Source: Geobacillus proteiniphilus (GTDB lineage: Bacteria; Bacillota; Bacilli; Bacillales; Anoxybacillaceae). Taken from it: DNA of 32,572 nt. Of this stretch, positions 9,006 through 15,685 are shown in pieces. The translations under genes and the position numbers were made by a program. The notes beneath the pieces were generated by a model. It saw only the letters and a list, made by a program, of their open reading frames with translations. It searched no databases and was not told the DNA's origin. The stretch covers positions 1 through 32,572 of the forward strand of contig NZ_MQMG01000045.1 in the NCBI RefSeq assembly GCF_001908025.1. The letters are read 5' to 3'. Positions within the stretch are counted from its first letter, which is position 1, and every line of letters starts with the position of its first letter.

Positions 9006-9035
9006 ATTATGCCGCGGGACAGGCGCTGTTGTCAA
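9006..9035 (-). promoter_or_regulatory. Promoter of the proI T-box transcript
   Basis: Minus strand: perfect TTGACA (9030-9035), 18-nt spacer, CATAAT (9006-9011). Transcription would begin near 9000, right before the T-box Stem I. Confidence 0.8.
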
Positions 9036-9084
9036 GAGAGGAGAGCGAATTTTTTTGCAATTTCGTCGTGCGGAAGAAAAAGGC

Positions 9085-9130
9085 ATGACAAATGGATGAA
9101 ATCGGTGTAAACTGTAAAATAAAATATAAT
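9085..9130 (+). promoter_or_regulatory. Promoter region of yqjP-yqjQ
   Basis: Two overlapping options: ATGACA (9085-9090), 17 nt, TAAACT (9108-9113); or a perfect TATAAT at 9125-9130 without a good -35. The second overlaps the 18-bp palindrome that begins at 9128. Confidence 0.4.
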
Positions 9131-9145
9131 GAATAACTATTCATT
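9128..9145. promoter_or_regulatory. Perfect 18-bp palindrome before yqjP
   Basis: AATGAATA-AC-TATTCATT is a perfect 8-2-8 inverted repeat overlapping the TATAAT at 9125-9130. It shares the AATGAA/TTCATT half-site with the namA palindrome. A repressor operator, TetR-like, is the simplest reading. Confidence 0.5.
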
Positions 9146-9205
9146 TTGACTGATGAAACGGTTCGAACGGGATGGTTCATGAACTTGAGGAAAGAAGGGA
9201 ACGCA

Positions 9206-10177
9206 ATGAACGAGGAACGAGTGTATCGGATCACGGTGCCGACGCCGTTTCCGGTCGGCGATGTGCATATGTACGTGATCGCCGGCGATCGGTTGACACT
9301 GGTCGATGCCGGAGTGAAAACAGAGGAAGCGTGGCAGATGTTTGTAAAGCAGCTTGGCGAGGTCGGTTATGCGCCAGAGGATATTGAACAAATCGTCATT
9401 ACTCACCATCATCCGGATCATGTCGGCTTGCTTGATTATTTTCCGCATGCGCCGATCATCGGCCATCCGAAAGCGGATCCGTTTTTGCGCCGCGAACGTT
9501 CGTTTATGGAGCGGTACGTCCAATTTTTTCAGGAATTTTTTACGGAATGCGGCGTCGACCGCCGTTTGTTCAGTCAGCTGTCCAAAGAAGGCGGATCGCT
9601 TCGCTACGCAAGCCGGCGCGGGCTTGACATCATGGTGACGGAAGGGGACGCGGTGCCGGGGATGCCCGGGTGGCAGGTCATCGAAACGCCGGGGCATGCG
9701 CAAAGCCATATCGCCCTCTACCGCGAGGCGGACGGATTGCTGATCGGCGGCGATCATTTGCTTGTTCATATTTCCCCGAATCCAATGATGGAGCCGCCGG
9801 CGGAAGGGGAGACGGGACGGCCGAAACCGTTGTTGCAATACAACGAGTCGCTGCAAAAAATGCTGCAATACGATATCGTTCGCTCGCTAAACGGCCATGG
9901 CGACGATGCGACCGATATTCCGGCGCTCGTTCGCGAGCGGCTGGGTAAGCAGCGCCAGCGCGCCGAGCGGGTGCTCGAAATGGTGAAAGAACGCCCGCAT
10001 ACGGTGTTTGACGTTTGTCAAAAGCTGTTCCCGACCGCTTACGAACGCCAGCTCATGCTGACGATGTCGGAGACAATCGGCCAGCTTGATTATCTCGAGG
10101 CGAACGGGTATGTGACGAAAAAACAGGAAGCCGGCCGATACGTTTACGAAGCGGCGGGGGTGTCGGTGTGCGGCTGA
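9206..10177 (+). CDS. MBL-fold metallohydrolase, YqjP-like
   Basis: 323-residue metallo-beta-lactamase-fold protein with the metal motif THHHPDHVG, then ETPGHAQSHIALY and GGDHLL, and a C-terminal winged-helix-like extension (from about residue 260) that many hydrolases of this group have. The substrate is unknown; relatives act on thioesters or glutathione-type adducts. The ATG at 9206 with AGAAGGG 6-7 nt upstream is preferred to the TTG at 9146, which overlaps the palindrome. It overlaps the following SDR gene by 10 bp, so they are co-transcribed, as in B. subtilis yqjP-yqjQ. Confidence 0.88.
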   Translation: MNEERVYRITVPTPFPVGDVHMYVIAGDRLTLVDAGVKTEEAWQMFVKQLGEVGYAPEDIEQIVITHHHPDHVGLLDYFPHAPIIGHPKADPFLRRERSFMERYVQFFQEFFTECGVDRRLFSQLSKEGGSLRYASRRGLDIMVTEGDAVPGMPGWQVIETPGHAQSHIALYREADGLLIGGDHLLVHISPNPMMEPPAEGETGRPKPLLQYNESLQKMLQYDIVRSLNGHGDDATDIPALVRERLGKQRQRAERVLEMVKERPHTVFDVCQKLFPTAYERQLMLTMSETIGQLDYLEANGYVTKKQEAGRYVYEAAGVSVCG

Positions 10178-10956
10178 AGGGGCGCCATGTTGTCATTACC
10201 GGAGCGTCGGGAGGAATTGGCGAGCAAATCGCCTATGAAGCGGCGCGCCAAGGGGCGGTGCCGGTGCTCTTGGCGCGCAGTGAAGAAAGGCTGAAAGAAG
10301 CGAGCGCGCGGATCGAAGCGCAAACCGGCATTCGCGCCCCGTATGCATCGCTTGATGTCAGCGACCGCGGCATGATCGAGGCGGTCGTTTCCCAGCTTAT
10401 TGCGGACCTTGGCGCGATCGATGTGTTGGTCAACAACGCCGGGTTTGGCGTCTTTCGCTATGTCGAGGACATCGACTTGGATGAAATGGAGAGGATGTTT
10501 GCCGTCAACGTCTTCGGCCTCATCGCCTGCACGAAGGCGGTGTATTCTCATATGAAAGAGAGAGGAAGCGGCCATATTATCAACATTGCGTCGCAAGCCG
10601 GCAAAATCGCGACGCCGAAGTCGAGCGTCTATTCCGCGACGAAACACGCGGTCGTTGGCTTTACCGACAGCCTCCGCCTCGAGGCGGGGCGCTTTGGCAT
10701 TTTTGTCACGGCCGTCAATCCGGGGCCGGTGGAGACAAACTTTTTTTCGACCGCTGATGAATCGGGAGAGTATGTGCGCAATGTCTCGCGTTGGATGTTA
10801 AGGCCGGAGGCGGTGGCGAAGCGCGTTGTTGCCGCGATGATGACGCCAACGCGCGAAGTGAACATGCCGCGCTGGATGGATCTCGGCAGCCGCCTGTACC
10901 GGCTCGCTCCGGGTTTGGTGGAAAAGGTGGCAAAGCGGGCGTTTTTCCAAAAGTAA
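10168..10956 (+). CDS. Short-chain dehydrogenase/reductase, YqjQ-like
   Basis: 262-residue classical SDR. Cofactor motif TGASGGIGEQ near residue 12, NNAG structural motif, catalytic Ser and the YSATK tetrad motif, then NPGPVET. An NAD(P)H-dependent oxidoreductase of unknown substrate; the C-terminal extension resembles the DltE/SDR-a type. GTG start at 10168 inside the end of the MBL gene, so translation is probably coupled. Same transcript and presumably the same control as yqjP. Confidence 0.9.
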   Translation: MRLKGRHVVITGASGGIGEQIAYEAARQGAVPVLLARSEERLKEASARIEAQTGIRAPYASLDVSDRGMIEAVVSQLIADLGAIDVLVNNAGFGVFRYVEDIDLDEMERMFAVNVFGLIACTKAVYSHMKERGSGHIINIASQAGKIATPKSSVYSATKHAVVGFTDSLRLEAGRFGIFVTAVNPGPVETNFFSTADESGEYVRNVSRWMLRPEAVAKRVVAAMMTPTREVNMPRWMDLGSRLYRLAPGLVEKVAKRAFFQK

Positions 10957-10959
10957 GCG

Positions 10960-10990
10960 AGGGTGTCCCAAATGTAAGGGGCACCCTTTC
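10960..10990 (+). terminator. Terminator of yqjP-yqjQ
   Basis: AGGGTGTCCC (10960-10969) pairs with GGGGCACCCT (10978-10987), 8-nt loop, then TTCT. The stretch from 10991 to 11094 shows only small inverted repeats (for example CGTGT/ACACG), possibly ends of the yqzH transcript. Confidence 0.75.
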
Positions 10991-11094
10991 TGATCATCGT
11001 ATAGACGCGCGAAACGCCTTTACAAAATATGATATCCTTCTTGAAGAAAGATGGCCTTTGGGGCCAGCCCCGTGTTCGTTTGACACGAGCCGGG

Positions 11095-11292
11095 TCAAGC
11101 GCTGGTGATGAACCGGTAGACTATGTCATGGACAAGTTCATAGATGTCCGCGTTTGGCTGCCGTTCTTTGGCGGCGGCAATGCGAGTGCAAAGCTCGCGC
11201 CAGTCGTCTTCGCCAAGCGGCATCATGTCATCATCATAGCCATAATGCCGCAGGCAGTTGCGTACTTGTTTTTGCAGCCATCGTTCATCCAT
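11095..11292 (-). CDS. yqzH: YqzH-like small protein
   Basis: 65 residues (from ATG 11292; an in-frame GTG lies at 11301). MDERWLQKQVRNCLRHYGY followed by an acidic, helical tail matches my recollection of the Bacillus YqzH family. No function is known. It is tail to head with the CDGSH gene, 18 nt apart, probably on one transcript. Confidence 0.7.
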   Translation of the reverse strand: MDERWLQKQVRNCLRHYGYDDDMMPLGEDDWRELCTRIAAAKERQPNADIYELVHDIVYRFITSA

Positions 11293-11310
11293 TGACCTCA
11301 CCGTCCGTCG

Positions 11311-11526
11311 CTATTCAGTGGGCTCCGGTGACGGGGCGCGGACAACGGATTGAAAGCGGCCTTTGTGCGAACCGTCGCAAAACGGTTTGTTATTCGACAG
11401 CCCGCAACGGCAGAGCGAAAACGTTTGTTTTGTCACAAACGGCTTTCCTTCTCCGTCGAGCAGTTCAACATCACCGGTGACGCGCAGCGAGCCGTTGTCG
11501 TTCACTTTGATTTGCACTTTTGCCAT
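11311..11526 (-). CDS. CDGSH iron-sulfur domain protein
   Basis: 71 residues. The cluster ligands are visible: Cys39, Cys41, Cys50 and His54 in LCRCGLSNNKPFCDGSH, the 3Cys-1His ligand set of [2Fe-2S] CDGSH (mitoNEET-type) proteins. Soluble, no membrane anchor. Likely an electron or cluster carrier; the exact partner is unknown. ATG at 11526 follows AAGGAGG by 8 nt; the longer open frame upstream is not used. It is divergent from yqkB, another Fe-S-linked gene, across an 85-bp gap. Confidence 0.9.
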   Translation of the reverse strand: MAKVQIKVNDNGSLRVTGDVELLDGEGKPFVTKQTFSLCRCGLSNNKPFCDGSHKGRFQSVVRAPSPEPTE

Positions 11527-11549
11527 CACTTTTTCCTCCTTGCTTTGTT

Positions 11550-11579
11550 TTGACAGTTTCTTATGTTGGCAGGTAAAAT
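11550..11579 (+). promoter_or_regulatory. Promoter of yqkB-yqkC
   Basis: Perfect TTGACA (11550-11555), 18-nt spacer, TAAAAT (11574-11579); about 25 nt before the ribosome binding site. Confidence 0.75.
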
Positions 11580-11611
11580 AAAAGAAAATCAAAGGGAAAA
11601 AGGAGCCAGCT

Positions 11612-11956
11612 ATGAGCCTATACATCACGTTTACGGATGCAGCCAAACGGGCGCTTGCCTCTATTGTAGCGGAATCCGGACGGCAGTTAAAGCTGATGTT
11701 TGATACTGACGGCTGCGGCTGTTTGGTCGACGGCGTGCCGGCGCTATGGCTTGTCGACAAAGCCGATGAAGATGATGTCGTCGTCGAGACGAATTTCGTG
11801 CCGGTGCTCGTGGAACGGTCGCGGCTCATCTTTTTTGATGAAACGATGACGATTGACGTCAAGCCGGGAACGACCGTTTTTCAGCTCAAAAGCCCAGGGC
11901 AAACGTTGAATGGGCATATGCCGCTTGTGGAGGTGAAATCCGGCCATGAACGGTAA
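11612..11956 (+). CDS. yqkB: Iron-sulfur cluster biosynthesis family protein YqkB
   Basis: 114 residues with a HesB/IscA-like fold pattern (YITFTDAAKRALASI... and the Cys pair DGCGCLVDG at 35/37). The canonical C-terminal CGC of A-type carriers is not present, as in the YqkB branch, so a true cluster-carrier role is uncertain. ATG at 11612 with AAAAGGAG upstream. It overlaps yqkC by 11 bp. Confidence 0.85.
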   Translation: MSLYITFTDAAKRALASIVAESGRQLKLMFDTDGCGCLVDGVPALWLVDKADEDDVVVETNFVPVLVERSRLIFFDETMTIDVKPGTTVFQLKSPGQTLNGHMPLVEVKSGHER

Positions 11957-12185
11957 GCTGCAGCAGCTTGTAAAGACGGCGAAGCAAAAAACATGGGTGT
12001 CGTTCACCCATGAAAACGATCCGTACAGCTTGCTTCATTGGTCGGTCGCCGGCCCGTATCATGAAGCGAAAGACGTCTGGTTGCTGCAAAACGAAATGAC
12101 GTTTGAAACGAAAGAGTTTCCGACGCTGGAGGCGGCGATCGCCTGGCTTGGCGAACATATGCCGCACATCACCGAGGTGTTGTAA
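11946..12185 (+). CDS. yqkC: YqkC-like protein (DUF2552)
   Basis: 79 residues, rich in Trp and His, no membrane segment. ATG at 11946 within the end of yqkB; ribosome binding site GGAGGTG (11929-11935). Family and neighbour agree with B. subtilis yqkB-yqkC. Function unknown. Confidence 0.8.
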   Translation: MNGKLQQLVKTAKQKTWVSFTHENDPYSLLHWSVAGPYHEAKDVWLLQNEMTFETKEFPTLEAAIAWLGEHMPHITEVL

Positions 12186-12230
12186 AGGGGCCGCCCCTAA
12201 GCCATTTTCGGCCGGGGGCGCCCCTTTCCA
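12184..12230 (+). terminator. Terminator of yqkB-yqkC
   Basis: AAAGGGGC-C-GCCCC pairs with GGGGCGCCCCTTT across a 17-nt loop that can itself fold; it begins in the stop codon of yqkC. The trailing T-run is short (TTT). Confidence 0.6.
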
Positions 12231-12272
12231 TAGTTAGAAGCCGCGTTTTGCGCCGAACGGCGCTTTCCAATG

Positions 12273-12392
12273 TTATTGCGGACTGTTTTGCCGCTTAGTC
12301 GGGTGGATTGCTTTTTCCAATTCTTCTTTTGCGATCACCGGCTTCACCGTATCGGCGGACGGTTTCCCTTTTTGGGCGCGGTTTTTCTCCAT
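12273..12392 (-). CDS. Candidate small basic protein, 39 residues
   Basis: ATG at 12392 (plus-strand cat 12390-12392) gives MEKNRAQKGKPSADTV followed by KPVIAKEELEKAIHPTKRQNSPQ and a TAA at 12275-12273. A clear AAGGAG (12403-12408) lies 10 nt upstream; another ATG at 12396 in a different frame would give a 33-residue peptide. The codons fit the local bias. It is below usual annotation cut-offs; I do not recognise the family. It is divergent from yqkE and shares its upstream region, where CGTTTG-A-CAAACG is palindromic. Confidence 0.45.
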   Translation of the reverse strand: MEKNRAQKGKPSADTVKPVIAKEELEKAIHPTKRQNSPQ

Positions 12393-12473
12393 CCATACAT
12401 CTCTCCTTTTTCTTATCGTTTAGTTGTATCGTTTGACAAACGAACGGTCGTTATGCAAAGGGGGGCGGAAATC

Positions 12474-12716
12474 ATGAAGAACCGGGCTGCGCGGAAAAAA
12501 GAACAAGAGACGCAGGCAGTGACGCTTGCCGACCGGCTCGGTGCCGAGACGGAAGCGAAACTGCTTGCGAAAAAGCGGGCGCTTGCCGAGGAAGAACAGC
12601 GGCGTCGGGCGGCGGAAGAGGCGCGGCGTCGCGAGGAAGCGCGCCGCCGTGAGGAACAGAAATCATTTGCCGAGCTGCTGGAAGAAAGTGAACTCGATTG
12701 GCGGAAGTTTAAATAG
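12474..12716 (+). CDS. yqkE: YqkE-like coiled-coil protein (DUF3886)
   Basis: 80 residues. Almost entirely charged helix: LAKKRALAEEEQRRRAAEE and following Arg/Glu repeats predict a long coiled coil, ending in ELLEESELDWRKFK. ATG at 12474 behind AAGGGGGG, 9 nt. No catalytic motif. The downstream MFS gene begins 13 nt after its stop, so the two are likely co-transcribed. Confidence 0.8.
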   Translation: MKNRAARKKEQETQAVTLADRLGAETEAKLLAKKRALAEEEQRRRAAEEARRREEARRREEQKSFAELLEESELDWRKFK

Positions 12717-12729
12717 GGGGAACGTTCAG

Positions 12730-13929
12730 ATGAAACAAAAAATGATGACAGCGGGTATGGCGTCCGCGTCTGTGTTCATGGTGGCTGCGGTCGTGATCTT
12801 GGCCGCCAACTTGCGCGCACCGCTCACAACGGTCGGGCCGCTTGTTCCTGAATTGCAGCGGGAGCTTGGCCTCTCCCACGCAGCCGCTGGGGCGTTGACG
12901 ACGATTCCGCTTTTGGCGTTTGCCTTCTTGGCTCCTGTGGCGGCCGCGTTCGCCCGGCGGTTCGGAATAGAGCGGACGCTGTTCGGTTCGCTTGTTGTTT
13001 TGCTTGCCGGCGAACTCATTCGCCCGCTTTCGGGAGGGTTTTCCCTATTTCTCGGCACGGCGCTGATTGGAGCCGCCATCGCGGTCGACAACGTTCTCAT
13101 GCCGGCACTGATCAAAGACACGTTTTCTGAACGGGTCGGCTTGATGATGGGCGTTTATACCGTAACGATGAACATGAGCGCCGCCTTCGCTTCCGGGTTC
13201 GCCGTTCCGCTTGCCGACGGGTGGGGGATCGGCTGGCAAGGGGCGTTTCGCTTTTGGGCGCTGGTTGCCGCGTTGTCGCTTGTCGTTTGGCTGCCGCAAG
13301 CTTGGCGCCAGAAGTCGAGCGGCGTCCCGGCGGGAAGCCGGCGCTCTTCGCTTTGGCGATCGGCGCTTGCCTGGCAAGTGACGCTGTTTATGGGGCTGCA
13401 ATCCTTGTTCTTTTATTGCATCGTCACGTGGCTGCCGGAGCTTGGCCAAAGCAAGGGCTTGGCGGCCGATACAGCCGGATGGCTGCTCTTTTTCTTCCAG
13501 TTTGCCCAGTTGCCGATGATGTTCGTCTCTCCGATGCTCGCGGAGCGGATGGACAATCAAAAAGTGCTGATCGGCTCGGCGGTGTTGCTCATGGCTTTTG
13601 GAACGATCGCCTTTTTGGCTGGCCAAGGTTGGCTGCTTTGGGTTGGGGCGCTTTTCGCCGGCATCGGCGCCGGCATGGCGTTTTCGCTGGCGATGATGCT
13701 GTTTACTTTGCGCACGCGCCGTCCGCTGGAAGCCGCCCAGCTTTCGGCTATGGCCCAGTCGGTCGGCTACTTGCTTGCCGCTGCCGGTCCGCCGTTGTTT
13801 GGCATGCTGTATGATGCCGTCGGGCGGTTTACCGCTCCTCTCGGTTTGTTGTTGGTTGTCTGCATAGGAATGATGGTGTTCGGTTTAGGAGCCGCGAGAG
13901 ATAAATTCGTGGATGATGAAGCTGAGTAA
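12730..13929 (+). CDS. MFS transporter, CynX/NimT family
   Basis: 399 residues with about 12 membrane helices; the start LAANLRAPLTTVGPLVPEL is characteristic of the CynX/NimT (cyanate permease-like/YycB) branch of the major facilitator superfamily. Probably an exporter or anion permease of the cytoplasmic membrane; substrate unknown. ATG at 12730 behind AGGGGG. Compared with B. subtilis order (yqkE next to yqkF) this gene is an addition. A longer open frame from 12526 is only the alternative frame of yqkE. Confidence 0.88.
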   Translation: MKQKMMTAGMASASVFMVAAVVILAANLRAPLTTVGPLVPELQRELGLSHAAAGALTTIPLLAFAFLAPVAAAFARRFGIERTLFGSLVVLLAGELIRPLSGGFSLFLGTALIGAAIAVDNVLMPALIKDTFSERVGLMMGVYTVTMNMSAAFASGFAVPLADGWGIGWQGAFRFWALVAALSLVVWLPQAWRQKSSGVPAGSRRSSLWRSALAWQVTLFMGLQSLFFYCIVTWLPELGQSKGLAADTAGWLLFFFQFAQLPMMFVSPMLAERMDNQKVLIGSAVLLMAFGTIAFLAGQGWLLWVGALFAGIGAGMAFSLAMMLFTLRTRRPLEAAQLSAMAQSVGYLLAAAGPPLFGMLYDAVGRFTAPLGLLLVVCIGMMVFGLGAARDKFVDDEAE

Positions 13930-13950
13930 AAGGGCGGATCCCAAGCGATG

Positions 13951-13986
13951 AAAAAAGCCCGGTGCCGCCAATCAGCGGTCGGGCTC
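13951..13986 (-). terminator. Terminator of yqkF
   Basis: Minus strand: AGCCCG ... CGGGCT with an inner CCGC/GCGG pairing, followed by six T (13951-13956). A further hairpin ACGGACC/GGTCCGT lies at 13993-14014. Nothing else is seen between 13930 and 14082. Confidence 0.8.
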
Positions 13987-14082
13987 GGTCGGACGGACCT
14001 CGGAAATGGTCCGTTGCAATGAAGCGCTGCGGGCATTCGGATCAATTGGATGATGCGCTGCCGGCTTCGTCTGGGCGGAATG

Positions 14083-15003
14083 TCAACGATGCGCTTCATA
14101 CACCGACTGCTTCGTCGTCCGCTTCAGCCACGCGTATTCGTCGGCATCAAGCGGCGGGGCGGAAGCGGCGGCGATGTTTTCTTCAAGCTGTCTAAGCCGG
14201 CTTGCGCCCGGAATGACGGCGGCAACGACCGGGTCATACAGGCAAAATTGCAGCGCGGTCGCGGTCAATGAACGGCGCCCGGCCGTTTTTTCCTTCAGCT
14301 TCGGGATGAGCGTTTGCAGTTCTTTGTAGGAATAATCGAGGTAGCCGTGTTCTTTCACCGCGCTGCTCGCTTGTTCAAGCGGGCGGCTCGTGAGCAAGCC
14401 TCTAGCGACCGGACCGCGGGCGATCACGCTGATGTGATGTTCGCGAAGAAGCGGGAACCATTCTTCCGGCCGACGGTCAAGCAAGCTGTATTGCATCATG
14501 ACGCTGACGATGTTCGAGCGCTTCACATATTCGCGAATGACGTTTGGGCGGATCGAGGAGATGCCGTACCAACGGATGACGCCTTCTTGCTTCAGCTCTT
14601 CGAACGCTTCAATCGTCTCATCGATCGGGTCGTCGATCGTGCCGCCGTGGAGCTGGTATAAGTCAATGTAGTCCGTTTGCAGGCGGCGCAGGCTCTCTTT
14701 GACCGCTTGTTTGATATACGCTTTTGACGGATCCCAATCCCAGCCGCTTCCGTCTCGGCGCCAACGGTTGCCGACTTTTGTCGCGATGATCACTTGGTCG
14801 CGTTTTCCTTTCACCGCTTTGCCGACAAATTCCTCGTTTAAGCCGCGGTCGTACAAATCAGCCGTATCCAAATAGTTGATGCCGCGCTCCAATGCTTCAT
14901 GGATGAGATAGATGGCATGGTTTTCATCAGTGCCGAGCGACATGCAGCCGAGTCCAATTTCGCTGACGTATAAGTCTGATGTGCCGATGCGGCGTTTGTT
15001 CAT
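14083..15003 (-). CDS. yqkF: Aldo/keto reductase, YqkF-like
   Basis: 306-residue NADPH-dependent TIM-barrel oxidoreductase. Catalytic tetrad visible: Asp46 (LDTADLYDRG), Tyr51, Lys76 (ATKVG) and His in LYQLHGG; C-terminal NADP-binding stretch VIPGASRLRQLEENI. Physiological substrate unknown. ATG at 15003, with AAAGGGGGC (15011-15019) 7 nt upstream. Divergent from nudF. Confidence 0.92.
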   Translation of the reverse strand: MNKRRIGTSDLYVSEIGLGCMSLGTDENHAIYLIHEALERGINYLDTADLYDRGLNEEFVGKAVKGKRDQVIIATKVGNRWRRDGSGWDWDPSKAYIKQAVKESLRRLQTDYIDLYQLHGGTIDDPIDETIEAFEELKQEGVIRWYGISSIRPNVIREYVKRSNIVSVMMQYSLLDRRPEEWFPLLREHHISVIARGPVARGLLTSRPLEQASSAVKEHGYLDYSYKELQTLIPKLKEKTAGRRSLTATALQFCLYDPVVAAVIPGASRLRQLEENIAAASAPPLDADEYAWLKRTTKQSVYEAHR

Positions 15004-15041
15004 CTTTTGCGCCCCCTTTAGCGATCGATGATGATATGTTC

Positions 15042-15071
15042 ATTGTACAACGGAAGCGAAAAAATGGCCAA
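15042..15071 (-). promoter_or_regulatory. Promoter of yqkF
   Basis: Minus strand: TTGGCC (15066-15071), 18-nt spacer, TACAAT (15042-15047). Confidence 0.5.
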
Positions 15072-15079
15072 ACATGTAG

Positions 15080-15085
15080 TACAAT
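15080..15085 (+). promoter_or_regulatory. -10 element of nudF
   Basis: TACAAT 37 nt before the ATG; no clear -35 is seen, the upstream bases belonging to the divergent yqkF promoter. Confidence 0.4.
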
Positions 15086-15121
15086 GGAAAAGAGTCCATC
15101 AATCGATAGGGGAGAAGAAGA

Positions 15122-15685
15122 ATGGAGAAGTTGTATGAAAAAACCGTCCGCAAAGAGAAATTGTTCAGCGGCCGCATCATTGACTTGTATATCGAGGAAG
15201 TCGAGTTGCCAAATGGGAAAACGAGCCGGCGCGAGGTGATCAAACATCCGGGGGCGGTGGCGGTGCTCCCGCTCTTGCCGGACGGGAAAATCGTTCTTGT
15301 CCGCCAGTACCGAAAAGCGCTGGAGCGCGCATTGGTCGAAATTCCGGCGGGCAAGCTAGAACATGGGGAAGAGCCGCTCGCTTCCGCACACCGCGAGCTC
15401 GAAGAAGAAACCGGCTACCGCGCCCAATCGATGCGCCATCTCATTTCCTTTTATACATCCCCAGGGTTTGCTGATGAACTCATCCATTTGTATGTCGCCG
15501 AGGGGCTGGAAAAAGCGGAGGACGGCGCCGGTTTGGATGAAGATGAGTTTGTCGAGCTGTTGGAAGTTACATTGGAGGAGGCGCTTGAGATGCTTCAACA
15601 ACGCGACATTTACGATGCGAAAACGGCATACGCCTTGCAATATTTGCAGCTGCGCCGCGCGCTAGGGGAGCAAAATGCCGAATAA
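15122..15685 (+). CDS. nudF: ADP-ribose pyrophosphatase (Nudix)
   Basis: 187 residues. The Nudix box G-x5-E-x7-RE-x2-EE-x-G is complete (GKLEHGEEPLASAHRELEEE then TGY, about residues 79-101), after the ADPRase-type strand VLVRQYRKALERALVEIPAG. Hydrolyses ADP-ribose to AMP and ribose-5-phosphate. ATG at 15122, AGGGGAG (15108-15114) 7 nt upstream. It overlaps the endonuclease Q gene by 11 bp, so the pair is an operon. Confidence 0.95.
   Translation: MEKLYEKTVRKEKLFSGRIIDLYIEEVELPNGKTSRREVIKHPGAVAVLPLLPDGKIVLVRQYRKALERALVEIPAGKLEHGEEPLASAHRELEEETGYRAQSMRHLISFYTSPGFADELIHLYVAEGLEKAEDGAGLDEDEFVELLEVTLEEALEMLQQRDIYDAKTAYALQYLQLRRALGEQNAE

Noticed and set aside
11527-11862. N-terminal extension of the CDGSH protein
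   Set aside because: It would cross the yqkB start region and promoter antisense; ATG 11526 has AAGGAGG and gives the normal family length.
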